Counted from the first letter of the stretch, positions 17,001-32,949 are shown. The stretch: DNA of 64,000 bases from Citrobacter koseri (GCA_900446925.1 UAVY01000006.1:1-64000); one strand, 5' to 3'. Made by a program: numbers and translations. Notes: generated by a model from the sequence alone, not told the origin.

Positions 17001-18072
17001 TGAGAAGCTCGACAAACTGCCGCGCGATCGCTGGCTGGAACTGGGCCTGACCGACGAAGAGAAACAAAATCAGCTGGAGCAACTGGCTGAGCAGTACGAC
17101 GAACTGAAACACGAGTTCGAGAAAAAACTCGAAGCGAAACGCCGCAAAATCACTCAGGGCGACGATCTGGCACCGGGCGTGCTGAAGATTGTTAAGGTAT
17201 ATCTGGCGGTTAAACGCCGTATCCAGCCTGGTGACAAGATGGCAGGTCGTCACGGTAACAAGGGTGTAATTTCTAAGATCAACCCGATCGAAGATATGCC
17301 TTACGATGAAAACGGCACGCCGGTAGACATCGTACTGAACCCGCTGGGCGTACCGTCTCGTATGAACATCGGTCAGATTCTGGAAACCCACCTGGGTATG
17401 GCTGCGAAAGGTATCGGCGATAAGATCAACGCCATGCTGAAACAGCAGCAGGAAGTCGCGAAACTGCGCGAATTCATCCAGCGTGCGTACGATCTGGGCG
17501 CTGACGTTCGTCAGAAAGTTGACCTGAATACCTTCAGCGATGAAGAAGTTCTGCGTCTGGCTGAAAACCTGCGCAAAGGTATGCCGATCGCAACGCCGGT
17601 GTTCGACGGTGCGAAAGAAGCGGAAATTAAAGAGCTGCTGAAACTGGGTGACCTGCCGACTTCCGGCCAGATCACGCTGTTTGACGGCCGTACCGGTGAA
17701 CAGTTCGAGCGTTCGGTAACCGTAGGTTACATGTACATGCTGAAACTGAACCACCTGGTCGACGACAAAATGCACGCTCGTTCCACCGGTTCCTACAGCC
17801 TGGTTACTCAGCAGCCGCTGGGTGGTAAGGCGCAGTTCGGTGGTCAGCGCTTCGGGGAGATGGAAGTGTGGGCGCTGGAAGCATACGGCGCAGCATACAC
17901 CTTGCAGGAAATGCTCACCGTTAAGTCTGATGACGTGAATGGCCGTACTAAGATGTATAAGAACATCGTGGACGGCAACCATCAGATGGAACCGGGCATG
18001 CCAGAATCCTTCAACGTATTGTTGAAAGAGATTCGTTCGCTGGGTATCAACATCGAACTGGAAGACGAGTAA
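14039..18072 (+). CDS. rpoB: RNA polymerase subunit beta (five +1 shifts)
   Basis: Beta subunit of core RNA polymerase. Frame fragments follow E. coli RpoB from MVYSYTEKK to [10 protein letters not shown]. The rifampicin-binding region includes [24 protein letters not shown], with no resistance change visible at the residues present. Extra bases occur near 14066, two near 14768-14785, then near 14920 and 15648. With them removed the length is exactly 1342 residues. From about 15660 to the stop the frame is unbroken. The next gene is rpoC, 76 bases downstream. Confidence 0.96.
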
Positions 18073-18106
18073 TTCTCGCTCAAACAGGTCACTGCTGCCG
18101 GGGTAA

Positions 18107-22381
<4,275 letters not shown>

Positions 22382-22397
22382 TCGTTGCTGACCATAA

Positions 22398-22426
22398 TAA
22401 AAAACCCGCTTCGGCGGGTTTTTTTA
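22398..22426 (+). terminator. rpoC operon terminator
   Basis: aaaacccgc-ttcg-gcgggtttt hairpin with a long T-run, 17 bases after the rpoC stop. Confidence 0.95.
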
Positions 22427-22562
22427 TGCCTGATGGCGCTTTGCTTATCAGGCCTACGGATATGGGGTGGACTTGTAGGCCGCCTGATAGCGCTTTGCTT
22501 ATCAGGCCTACGGATACGGGGGTGAACTTGTAGGCCGGATAAGGCGTAGCCGCCATCCGGCA
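22427..22562. repeat. REP/BIME cluster after rpoC
   Basis: Three alternating REP-type palindromes (ctgatggcgc...gcttatcaggcctac, then its near repeat, then gtaggccggataaggcg...gccatccggca). They lie between the convergent ends of rpoC and the PTS IIA gene. Confidence 0.88.
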
Positions 22563-22580
22563 ACGGGTCTGCGGTACGCT

Positions 22581-22899
22581 TTAATTCACCAGCGGCAACC
22601 GACGATAAAGCTCAATCATATCCCCCGCCAAAATCCTGAATAACCATCGCGTTCATCAGATGATCCTGGGAATGAACGGTGATCAGATTAACAGGCAGTT
22701 TTCCGGTTCCTTCATCAATCCCAATCAGCTTTGTCTGGATGCCGTGTGCCAGTTTGACAAACTCGTGCGACTCTTCCATCGCTTTCTCGGCGCCAGCAAA
22801 ATCGCCTTTTCGCGCCAGTTGCAACGCGGTCAGTGCCGAACTACGGGCTGCGCCTGCGTTGACCAGCAGCTCCATGATGATCGTCTCTAACTCTTCCAT
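22581..22899 (-). CDS. PTS lactose/cellobiose-family EIIA component (one +1 shift)
   Basis: Small cytoplasmic phosphocarrier of the Lac/Chb (IIA-Lac) family, accepting phosphate from HPr and passing it to IIB. Corrected length is 105 residues (MEELETIIMELLVNAGAARS to YRRLPLVN), normal for the family. The conserved segment HSQDHLMNAM holds the expected phospho-His at residue 76 and metal-binding Asp at 79. One extra g near 22625 shifts the last 13 codons. The start ATG lies four bases after the IIB stop and has the SD ggag. No IIC permease gene is in the neighbourhood. The substrate is unknown. Confidence 0.85.
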
Positions 22900-22903
22900 G
22901 CTA

Positions 22904-23210
22904 TTACTCCATGAGCTTGAGGGCTTTTTTCCAGCACGGCATCGCCTTTCATCATGGCCGTAATCCATCATGTCGATAACCGCGACCTTTTTACCTAAGG
23001 GGTCGGCAAGCGCCTGCAATTTCGCCTGTTCATACTTGACCTGAGGGCAAGCAAAACAATATCCGCAGTGGCGATGTTTTCTTTAAATTCAGCCACCGGA
23101 ACAGCTTTGATACTGACTTCAACCCCTTTCTTCTGAGCGGCGTCTTTCATCCGTTGCACCAGCATGCTGGTGGACATCCCGGCGGCACAGCATAAAACGA
23201 TATTCTTCAT
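22904..23210 (-). CDS. PTS lactose/cellobiose-family EIIB component (frameshifted read)
   Basis: Cytoplasmic IIB of the Lac/Chb family, which transfers phosphate from IIA to sugar bound by IIC. The phosphocysteine loop is at the N-terminus (MKNIVLCCAAGMSTSMLVQRM, Cys8 before AAGMSTS). The later IVLLGPQVKYEQ segment and the C-terminal end KALKLME appear once a missing g near 23041 and extra bases near 22955 and 22928 are corrected. That gives about 101 residues. It is the first gene of a two-gene unit with IIA. A CRP-like site and a promoter candidate lie upstream. Confidence 0.82.
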
Positions 23211-23242
23211 AATCGGCTCTCACGGTTCCCCTTGGTTCTTCA

Positions 23243-23271
23243 TCTTTAGCCTGTGGCCGGGGGGAGAACAA
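23243..23271 (-). promoter_or_regulatory. Candidate promoter of the PTS IIB-IIA unit
   Basis: On the minus strand, ttgttc (23266-23271) and taaaga (23243-23248) are separated by 17 bases. Both hexamers are weak, as expected of an activator-dependent promoter. The start would fall near 23236. Confidence 0.45.
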
Positions 23272-23288
23272 CCGTCTTAAAGTGAATG

Positions 23289-23304
23289 TGTGTAAAGCAT
23301 CACA
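23289..23304. promoter_or_regulatory. Candidate CRP-binding site
   Basis: tgtgt-aaagca-tcaca matches the consensus TGTGA-N6-TCACA with one mismatch. Its centre is about 60 bases upstream of the inferred PTS transcript start, the classic class I position (-61.5). Confidence 0.6.
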
Positions 23305-23311
23305 CAAAAAA

Positions 23312-23325
23312 TGAAACCGGTTGCA
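23312..23325. promoter_or_regulatory. Candidate LacI/GalR-family operator
   Basis: tgaaaccggttgca has a symmetric aaccggtt core with a central CG, the usual pattern of LacI-family operators. It lies next to the CRP-like site. No LacI-type regulator gene is visible in the window. Confidence 0.35.
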
Positions 23326-23370
23326 GTAATCCGATGGGGTCTGCAAAGACCGTCTGACCAGATGTGAAGG

Positions 23371-23403
23371 CAGGGCGAAATGAGGAAGGAATTTTTCGCC
23401 CTG
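23371..23403. repeat. Interrupted palindrome upstream of the PTS promoter
   Basis: cagggcgaaa and ttttcgccctg form a 10-bp stem with a 12-base loop. Further out ctgacc (23354) and ggtcag (23403) extend the symmetry with a bulge on one side. It could be a DNA operator or an RNA hairpin. Confidence 0.6.
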
Positions 23404-23434
23404 GTCAGCGTCCGCTGCCGACCATGACAACATA

Positions 23435-23472
23435 AAAAAAACGGGAGCCTGACGACAATCTCCCGTTTTTTG
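23435..23472 (-). terminator. thi operon terminator
   Basis: aaaaaacgggag and ctcccgtttttt form a stem with T-runs on both strands, 49 bases past the thiH stop in the direction of the operon. Confidence 0.85.
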
Positions 23473-23520
23473 TATTACGCACCGGTGCGCAAAAAAATTA
23501 CGCCGTGTCACATTCGTGCA

Positions 23521-24657
23521 TTATGTTTGCGAAGCACGCCCCAGATAACTATCCCAGTCTTTCCAGACGGGCTGTAACCCCTGTGCGGTCAGTGCATTAG
23601 CAACGGCTTCCGGTCGGCGATCGTCATGAGGAGAAAATTGCTCCAGCTCGGGATGATTATCGGCATAGCCGCCTGGCTGCGTTTTTGAAAATGCGCTGAC
23701 GTTATTAATCGCCAAAGGAATAACGTGATCGCGAAACCACGGCGATTCGCGCGTTGAGAGCGACAGCTCAATCTCCGGCGCCAGCAGACGAAATGCGCAA
23801 ATGGTTTGCACCAACTGGCGCTCATCCATGATGGAGGCGGGTTCGACGCCGCCAGTACACGGTCGCAGGCGAGGGAAGGAGATAGAGTAGCGGCTCTGCC
23901 AGTAATGCTTCTGCATCCAGAGCAGATGCTCGGCTACCATGTAGCAGTCCACACGCCAGCTATCAGACAGCCCCAATCAACGCGCCGAGACCAATTTTGT
24001 CGATACCTGCCCGACCCAGCCTGTCCGGGGTTTCCAGCCGCCAGAAGAAATCCTGCTTTTTCCCTTTCAGATGGTGTTGTGCGTAAATCGCCTCATGGTA
24101 GGTCTCCTGGTAGACCATCACGCCGTCAAGCCCCAGCGTTTTTTAACTCGCTATACTCTTCTTCCGCCAGCGGCTGCACTTCCATCTGGAGTGAAGAAAA
24201 CTGGCGGCGGATAGCGGGCAAATGACGACGAAAATAGTCCATGCCGACTTTGGCCTGGTGCTCGCCAGTGACCAAGCAGGAGATGCTCAAAACCCAGCTC
24301 GCGAATCGCCTCGCATTCACGGGCCTATTTCTGTTTCATCCAGCGTCTTGCGCTTAATGCGGTTACTCATTGAAAAGCCGCAGTAAGTGCAGTCGTTGGC
24401 GCACAGATTAGAGAGATACAGCGGCACATAAAAGCTGACGGTATTGCCAAAGCGCTGACGGGTAAGGCGCTGCGCACGTTTGGGCCAACGGCTCCAGATA
24501 GTCGCTGGCGGCGGGGTGAAAGCAGCGCCATCATGTCGTCGCGGCTAAGTTGCGTGGCGTTAAGCGCCCGTTCCACATCGGCGGCGGTTTTGCTGTTGAT
24601 GCGCAGGCGAATATCGTCCCAGTCCAGCTGTTGCCAGCGGTCGGTGAACGTTTTCAT
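23521..24657 (-). CDS. thiH: 2-iminoacetate synthase ThiH (six +1 shifts)
   Basis: Radical-SAM lyase that splits tyrosine into dehydroglycine and p-cresol, supplying the glycine-derived part of the thiazole ring. The [4Fe-4S] motif C-x3-C-x2-C ([14 protein letters not shown]) is encoded at about 24364-24408. The C-terminal part ([26 protein letters not shown]) is in one frame. Extra bases near 24520, 24482, 24327, 24276, 24142 and 23979 break the gene. Corrected length is 376 residues, one less than E. coli. The start overlaps the thiG stop (ATGA). It is the last gene of thiCEFSGH. Confidence 0.93.
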
Positions 24658-25431
24658 GCCGAAGCCTCCAGAAATCCGGTGAGCGGGCTGGTAGCCTGAG
24701 CGTAGCTGCTGCGTGTTCCGGGTACGGCCCGACGCGCCATAACTCCGGCTTCAACCGCCAGGCGAAAGGCCTGCGCCATCATCACCGGATCATCCGCTAC
24801 CGCAATCGCCGTATTCACCAGTACCGCGTCGGCGCCCATTTCCAGCGCCTGTGTGGCGTGGCTGGGAACGCCAATACCGGCATCGACCACCACCGGAACG
24901 GTGGCCTGTTGGATGATGATCTCCCAGCATCGCGCGCGTCTCCAGCCCCCTGATTGGAACCAATGGGCGCACCGAGCGGCATGGACGGCGGCGCAGCCAA
25001 CCTCCTCAAGACGTTTGCACAACACCGGGTCGGCGCCGCAGTAGGGCAGCACGACGAACCCCTGTTTTACCAGCGCTTCTGCGGCTTTCAGCGTTTCGAC
25101 AGGGTCCGGCAGCAGCCAGCGCGCGTCGGGGTGAATCTCCAGTTTCAGCCAGTGTGTGGCCCAGGGCTTCCCGCGCCAGTTGCGCGGCGAAGATGGCTTC
25201 TTCCGCTGTTTTCGCACCGGAAGTATTGGGAAGCAGCGTTACCCCGGCATCAATAAGCGGGCGCCAGAATCGCGTCATTGTGCTGGGCGTAAATCCACGC
25301 GTTTTCATCGCCAGCGTGACCAGCTGGCTGCCGGAAGCGCGAATCGCCTCGACCATCAGCTGTGAAGAGGCAAATTTCCCCGTGCCGGTGAACAGATGTG
25401 AATCAAACGTTTTATCTGCAATACGTAACAT
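24654..25431 (-). CDS. thiG: Thiazole synthase ThiG (seven +1 shifts)
   Basis: Forms the thiazole phosphate ring from deoxyxylulose 5-phosphate, dehydroglycine and ThiS thiocarboxylate. It starts [36 protein letters not shown] and [16 protein letters not shown] follow, then the phosphate-binding ends [13 protein letters not shown] and [12 protein letters not shown]. The span of 778 bases is seven more than the 771 of a 256-residue gene, and I can locate seven single extra bases, for example in AAAACGCG, CGCCCAG and CAGGGGGCTG. It lies one base after the thiS stop. Confidence 0.93.
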
Positions 25432-25432
25432 A

Positions 25433-25635
25433 TCAACCCCCCTGCAATAACCTGAAAAAGCAGGATCTGGTCGCCTTCCTGCACGATTTGCTGTTCCCAC
25501 TGTTCACGCGGCAGGATCTGTTGATTCAGCGCCAGCGCCGCCCCTGGTTTTCAGTTGGTTAAGCTGAGTGAGCAGATCGATAACGGACAGGCCGTCAGCG
25601 CACTGCATAGGTTCATCATTGAACTGAATCTGCAT
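25433..25635 (-). CDS. thiS: Sulfur carrier protein ThiS (two +1 shifts)
   Basis: Ubiquitin-like protein whose C-terminal Gly-Gly is adenylated by ThiF and converted to a thiocarboxylate, the sulfur donor for thiazole. It starts [22 protein letters not shown] and ends LLFQVIAGG, giving the diglycine tail when the extra g next to it (run of six) is removed. Another extra base lies near 25549. Corrected length is 66 residues. The start overlaps the end of thiF, as in E. coli. Confidence 0.9.
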
Positions 25636-26380
25636 GACGCCCCTCCGCATACCGGACAACCGCTGGCGCGATGCAATGCCAGACTGCGCCACTGGCTGGT
25701 TTTGGCATCGAATAACCGCAACTCGCCGCCGGGGATGTCCATCCCGCTCCAGTAACTTGATGGCTTCCAGCGCCTGTAATGTTTCCCATCACGCCGACAA
25801 CGGGGCCGACGATCCCTGCCGTGCGGCAGTTGCGTTCCGGTTCTTCATCATCCGGCCATAGGCAGCGGTAGCAGCCCTGTTCCCAGGGCGGCGTCAGCCA
25901 CCATCAACTGGCCGCCAAAGCCGACGGCGCTGGCGGTAATGAGTGGAGTATCCAGCGCGACGCAGGCGGCGTTGATCTCCTGACGGGTCGCCATGTTGTC
26001 GGTACAGTCGAGCACCACATCGGGCGCGCTCAACCGCATGGCGGAGCGCATCGCCAGTGAGGCGCTGCTGTAACGCCAGCAGTTCAATATCCGGGTTCAG
26101 CCGCGCCAGCCGCTGCTTTGTCACCAGGGATTTAGGGCGGGCAATATCATCTGTGGGTGAACAGGATTTGCCGTTGCAGATTGCTCAGATGCACTTCGTC
26201 ATCGTCGGCTAAAACCAGCGTACCGATGCCAGCGCCCGCCAGATAGAGCGCCGCAGGGGAACCCAAACCGCCCAGCCCGACAATCAGAACCCGGCTGGCA
26301 AGCAATTTTTGCTGTCCTTCAATGGCGATATCGCCGAGCAAAATTTGTCGGCTGTAGCGCATAAAGTCGCGATCATTCAT
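25616..26380 (-). CDS. thiF: ThiS adenylyltransferase ThiF (six +1 shifts)
   Basis: E1-like enzyme that adenylates the C-terminus of ThiS and passes sulfur to it. The N-terminus [15 protein letters not shown] leads into the nucleotide loop [17 protein letters not shown] near residue 35. [16 protein letters not shown] follows, and two CxxC zinc pairs come later (CYRCLWPD and GCPVCGG). Correction gives about 252 residues. The first eight bases overlap thiE and the last 20 overlap thiS. The end shown is the stop reached after correcting the ggggcg run. Confidence 0.9.
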
Positions 26381-27007
26381 CGCCAGCCCCCGCGATTGCC
26401 AGTAACTGCGCCGTTGCTTCGCGCCAGTCTTCCGCCTGGGTAATGGCGCTGACGACGGCAATACTGCCCACACCGGTTTCCAGCACCGGCGAGGCGCGTT
26501 CGAGGCTGATCCCGCCGATGGCAACGGTGGGGTAATCGCCAAGACGTTCAATATGGCGCGCCAGCTGCTCCAGTCCTTGCGGCGCGGACGGCATCTGTTT
26601 GGTTTGCGTCGGGAATACGTGGCCAAGTGCGATATAAGACGGTCTGGCCGCCAGCGCTATGTCGATTTCCATGTCATCGTGGGTGGAAACGCCTAAGCGC
26701 AGCCCGGCAGCCTGAATCGCCTTCAGGTCGGTGGTTTCCAGATCTTCCTGACCGAGATGCACCCCGTAAGCGTTGTGTTTGATCGCCAGTCGCCAGTAGT
26801 CATTGATGAACAGGCGGGCATTGTAGCGGCGACCCAGCGCGATAGCGGCTGATACGTCGTCCTCCACCTCTTCGTCGCGCTTGTCTTTGATACGTAGCTG
26901 GAGGGTGCGGACACCCGCTTCCAGCAAGCGTTCGATCCATTGCACGCTATCAACGACCGGATAAAGCCCCAGGCGGAAAGGCACCGTCGGGAAATCGGGC
27001 TGATACA

Positions 27008-27008
<1 letters not shown>
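26373..27008 (-). CDS. thiE: Thiamine-phosphate synthase ThiE
   Basis: Couples HMP pyrophosphate with carboxythiazole phosphate to give thiamine monophosphate. The 211-residue TIM barrel is intact. LQLRIKDK (about 37-44), [20 protein letters not shown] and [11 protein letters not shown] are the pyrophosphate- and thiazole-binding segments. The stop overlaps thiF by eight bases, and the start overlaps the thiC stop. Confidence 0.97.
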
Positions 27009-28906
<1,898 letters not shown>

Positions 28907-29001
28907 TCATTCCAAAAAGTGAAGGACGTGGCTTGTCAGACGACGGATGGAGTAATGGATGCGCGTTGCCCGTACAGGCTGACGCATAAAGCAGTTTACT
29001 C

Positions 29002-29095
29002 TTGTTCCCTTCGCAGGTATTAGCCTGATCAGGTTCCGCGGATCCCGAATTAACGGTCTCAGCCTGTGTTTTCACACACGGCACTCCGACAAGAT
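29002..29095 (-). ncRNA. TPP (THI-box) riboswitch
   Basis: Read on the minus strand, the leader holds gctgaga, then ggaacctgatcaggctaata followed by cctgcgaaggga: the P2-J2/4 and P4-P5 core of the TPP aptamer. It ends about 100 bases before thiC. TPP binding should shut down thiC translation and operon transcription, as established for E. coli thiC. Confidence 0.95.
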
Positions 29096-29148
29096 GTAAC
29101 CCCGGCGACGGGGCAATGGATGTAAATTACTCGTTACTGATTCATAAC

Positions 29149-29653
29149 TCAAGCAGGCCGTGCAATTCCGCTTTCATCCTGGGCATTAAGCGTTAGATTA
29201 TTGTCGAAGGCCAGCAGGATGAGTTTATCTTCCAGCGTAAACCGCGCTTCCAGCGCTTCGCCGATGTCGGAGAGCACTTGCTGAAATTCCGCATAATTAT
29301 CGTGATCGATCGCGTTCTCCAGGCTGGAGTCGTAATATTCCATGATCTGTTGAGTATTGGCTTCCAGCAATGAATGGAGGCGCGTTGCGGTCGAACGCGG
29401 GTTTCCCTCTTCCATTTCACGGATAATGTGTTCATAAATACTGAAGTGTCCGGCGGAAAGGTAGTCGACCAGGCCCTGACAAAAAATCATCCAGCGCTTT
29501 TTCATTCAGCCGCATGTACGATTCTTTGCCAGGCTTAATGCCAACCAGATTGTAGTAAGCCACGAGCAGGTGCTTACGTACATGTAGCCAGCGATCAACC
29601 AGTTTATTACTTCCTTCGACGTGTTCCGTCAGGCTTTCCAGCTGGTTTAGCAT
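29149..29653 (-). CDS. rsd: Regulator of sigma D, Rsd (one +1 shift)
   Basis: Stationary-phase anti-sigma70 protein that sequesters RpoD and, in E. coli, stimulates SpoT with HPr. The start MLNQLESLTEHVEGSNKLVDRW matches E. coli, followed by YNLVGIKPGKESYMRLNEKALDDF. An extra base in a T-run near 29481 splits the frame. The C-terminal half aligns (EANTQQIMEYYDSSLE, FQQVLSDIGEALEARF). It has a longer tail, giving about 167 residues against 158. It is divergent from nudC with 96 bases between starts. Confidence 0.92.
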
Positions 29654-29749
29654 GATTGACTCCGCAAGTTTAGATTTAAAACTGCTCACCTGAAAAATGT
29701 AAATATAATGTTAACAACATGCCAGTGAAGCAAAGGTAGTGCAAGAGCT

Positions 29750-30524
29750 ATGGATCGTATTATTGAAAAATTAGATCACGGTTGGTGGATCGTCAGTCAC
29801 GAGCAAAAATTATGGTTGCCTCGTGGAGAATTGCCATATGGCGAAGCGACAAATTTCGATCTTGTGGGGCAGCGCGCACTCCTGATTGGCGAGTGGGAAG
29901 GGGAGCCTGTCTGGCTGGTGTTACAGCATCGTCGGCATGATATGGGGTCGGTACGGCAGGTCATCGATCGGGAGGTTGGCCTGTTTCAACTGGCGGGGCG
30001 GGGCGTGCAGCTGGCGGAATTTTACCGTTCGCACAAATTCTGCGGTTACTGCGGCCACCCCCATGTACCCAAGCAAGACCGAATGGGCGATGCTGTGCAG
30101 CCACTGCCGCGAGCGTTACTATCCGCAGATTGCTCCCTGCATTATTGTCGCCATCCGGCGCGCCGATTCCATTTTACTGGCCCAGCATACGCGCCATCGC
30201 AACGGTGTTCATACGGTGCTGGCCGGGTTTGTGGAAGTGGGGGAGACCTTAGAGCAGGCGGTCGCGCGCGAAGTGATGGAAGAGAGCGGCATCAAAGTGA
30301 AAAATCTGCGTTACGTGACCTCACAGCCCTGGCCGTTCCCGCAATCGCTGATGACGGCGTTTATGGCGGAGTATGACAGCGGCGAGATTGTCATCGACCC
30401 GAAAGAGCTGCTGGAGGCGGGCTGGTATCGCTATGACGATCTTCCGTTATTGCCGCCGCCGGGCACGGTGGCGCGTCGTTTGATCGAAGATACTGTGGCA
30501 ATGTGTCGGGCTGAGTATGAGTGA
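29750..30524 (+). CDS. nudC: NAD-capped RNA hydrolase / NADH pyrophosphatase NudC (one +1 shift)
   Basis: Nudix enzyme that removes NAD caps from RNA and hydrolyses NADH to NMNH and AMP. The zinc ribbon CGYCGH...CSHC is in mid-protein. The Nudix box [22 protein letters not shown] follows at about 156-177, and the NudC signature SQPWPFPQS lies near 190. An extra c in caccccc near 30060 shifts the frame just after the first cysteine pair. Corrected length is 257 residues, as in E. coli. Confidence 0.94.
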
Positions 30525-30563
30525 TGGTACACTGGCACCCTGACGCAATGAAGGAACTGCAAA

Positions 30564-31630
30564 ATGACCGAACTGAAGAACGATCGTTATCTGCGTGCGC
30601 TGCTGCGCCAGCCCGTTGATGTTACCCCGGTATGGATGATGCGCCAGGCAGGCCGCTATCTGCCGGAGTACAAAGCCACCCGCGCACAAGCAGGCGATTT
30701 TATGTCGCTGTGCAAAAATGCTGAGCTGGCGTGCGAAGTCACGCTACAACCGCTGCGGCGCTACCCGCTTGATGCGGCGATCCTCTTCTCGGACATTCTG
30801 ACCATCCCGGATGCGATGGGGCTGGGACTCTATTTTGAGGCCGGGGAAGGCCCGCGCTTTACTTCGCCAGTCGCCTGTAAAGCGGATGTCGATAAGCTAC
30901 CGATTCCTGACCCGGAAGACGAACTGGGCTACGTGATGAACGCGGTGCGTACGATTCGCCGCGAGTTGAAAGGTGACGTTCCGCTGATCGGTTTTTCCGG
31001 CAGCCCGTGGACGCTGGCGACTTACATGGTGGAAGGCAGCAGCAGCAAAGCCTTTACCGTCATCAAAAAAATGATGTATGCCGATCCGCAGGCGCTGCAT
31101 GCGCTGCTCGATAAGCTGGCGAAAAGCGTCACTCTGTATCTCAACGCGCAGATTAAAGCGGGCGCGCAGTCGGTCATGATTTTCGACACCTGGGGCCGGC
31201 GTGCTGACGGGGCGCGATTACCAGCAGTTCTCGCTGTATTACATGCATAAAATCGTTGATGGTCTGCTGCGGGAAAACGACGGTCGCCGTGTACCGGTCA
31301 CGTTATTCACCAAAGGTGGCGGCCAGTGGCTGGAGGCGATGGCGGAAACCCGGGTGTGATGCGTTAGGCCTCGACTGGACAACCGATATTGCCGACGCGC
31401 GCCGTCGCGTGGGCCATAAAGTGGCGCTACAGGGCAATATGGACCCGTCCATGCTCTATGCGCCACCGGCGCGCATTGAAGAGGAAGTGGCGACGATTCT
31501 CGCCGGATTCGGCCAGGGTGAAGGCCACGTCTTTAATCTTGGACACGGCATCCACCAGGATGTGCCGCCGGAGCACGCGGGCGCATTTGTTAATGCGGTA
31601 CACCGCTTGTCTGAACAGTACCACCGCTAA
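30564..31630 (+). CDS. hemE: Uroporphyrinogen decarboxylase HemE (two +1 shifts)
   Basis: Decarboxylates the four acetate side chains of uroporphyrinogen III to coproporphyrinogen III in heme synthesis. The N-terminal signature [15 protein letters not shown] (about 22-36) is clear, as are [16 protein letters not shown] and the C-terminal [17 protein letters not shown]. Extra bases near 31198 (tggggccgg) and 31352 (acccggg) break it. Corrected length is 354 residues. It starts 39 bases after nudC. Confidence 0.94.
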
Positions 31631-31639
31631 GGAGTCATT

Positions 31640-32314
31640 ATGGATCTCGCGTCGCTACGCGCTCAACAAATTGAACTCGCCTCGTCGGTGATCCGCGAGG
31701 ATCGCCTTGATAACGATCCGCCGGATCTGATCGCCGGGGCGGATGTTGGGTTCGAGCAGGGCGGGGGAAGTGACGCGAGCGGCGATGGTGCTGTTGACGT
31801 ATCCAGCGCTTGAGCTGGTGGAATACAAAGTGGCGCGTATCGCCACTACCATGCCGTATATCCCCGGCTTCCTCTCCCTTTCGCGAGTATCCTGCGCTGT
31901 TGGCGGCGTGGGAACAGCTGTCACAAAAACCGGATTTAGTCTTTGTCGATGGGCACGGTATCTCCCACCCGCGTCGTCTGGGGGTGGCAAGCCACTTTGG
32001 ATTGATGATGGATGTACCCCACCATCGGCGTAGCGAAAAAACGGCTGTGCGGCAAGTTTGAGCCGCTTTCCGCCGAACCTGGCGCGCTGGCCCCGCTGAT
32101 GGACAAAGGCGAGCAGTTAGCCTGGGTCTGGCGCAGCAAAGCGCGCTGTAACCCGCTGTTTATCGCGACCGGACATCGCGTGAGTACCGATAGCGCGTTG
32201 GCGTGGGTGCAGCGCTGTATGCAAGGCTACCGTCTGCCGGAACCGACGCGCTGGGCGGATGCGGTGGCATCAGAGCGTCCGGCGTTTGTGCGCTGGCAAG
32301 CAAATCACCGCTGA
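31640..32314 (+). CDS. nfi: Endonuclease V (deoxyinosine 3'-endonuclease) Nfi (three +1 shifts)
   Basis: Cuts DNA one phosphodiester 3' to deoxyinosine and other deaminated bases. Family landmarks are [11 protein letters not shown] (with the catalytic Asp), [16 protein letters not shown] (the strand-separating wedge region), [18 protein letters not shown] and [14 protein letters not shown]. Extra bases near 31767, 31882 and 32021 break the frame. Corrected length is 223 residues. The start ATG has the SD aagga nine bases after the hemE stop. Confidence 0.93.
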
Positions 32315-32357
32315 TTCAGGTACACTGGCGGCTCATTTCTGATTTCGAGAATTCAAC

Positions 32358-32949
32358 ATGTTACAAAACCCGATTCATCTGCGTCTGGAACGCCTGGAAA
32401 GCTGGCAGCACGTCACCTTTATGGCTTGTTTGTGCGAGCGTATGTATCCGAACTATGCCATGTTTCTGTCAGCAGACGGGTTTTGGCGATGGGCAGGTGT
32501 ACCGCCGAATCCTGGATCTCATCTGGGAAACGCTGACGGTGAAAGATGCGAAGGTCAATTTTGACAGCCAGCTGGAAAAGTTTGAGGAAGCGATTCCGGC
32601 TGCTGACGATTTTGATCTGTACGGCGTTTACCCGGCGATTGATGCCTGCGTTGCATTAAGCGAGTTAATGCATTCTCGTCTCAGTGGCGAAACGCTGGAA
32701 CATGCCATTGAGGTCAGTAAGACATCCATTACCACGGTTGCGATGCTGGAAATGACTCAGGCTGGTCGAGAAATGACCGATGAAGAGCTCAAAGAAAACC
32801 CGGCTGTTGAACAGGAATGGGACATTCAGTGGGAAATATTCCGACTTTTGGCCGACTGCGAAGAACGCGATATTGAGCTGATAAAAGGGCTTCGGGCAGA
32901 CCTGCGCGAGGCCGGTGAGAGCAATATCGGTATAAATTTTGAGCAATGA
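32358..32949 (+). CDS. yjaG: YjaG family protein (DUF416) (one +1 shift)
   Basis: Conserved enterobacterial cytoplasmic protein of unknown function, 196 residues after correcting one extra base near 32480. The start MLQNPIHLRLERLESWQHVTFM and end ESNIGINFEQ match the E. coli protein closely. It is acidic and predicted helical, with no membrane segment or catalytic motif visible. It lies 43 bases after nfi and upstream of hupA. Confidence 0.92.

Noticed and set aside
22427..22562. Possible CRISPR-like repeated units after rpoC
   Set aside because: The units are inverted REP palindromes of unequal spacing without unique spacers or cas genes.
23119..23511. A 130-codon minus frame covering the PTS upstream region
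   Set aside because: It spans the thi terminator, the CRP-like site and the IIB start in another frame; composition is not protein-like.
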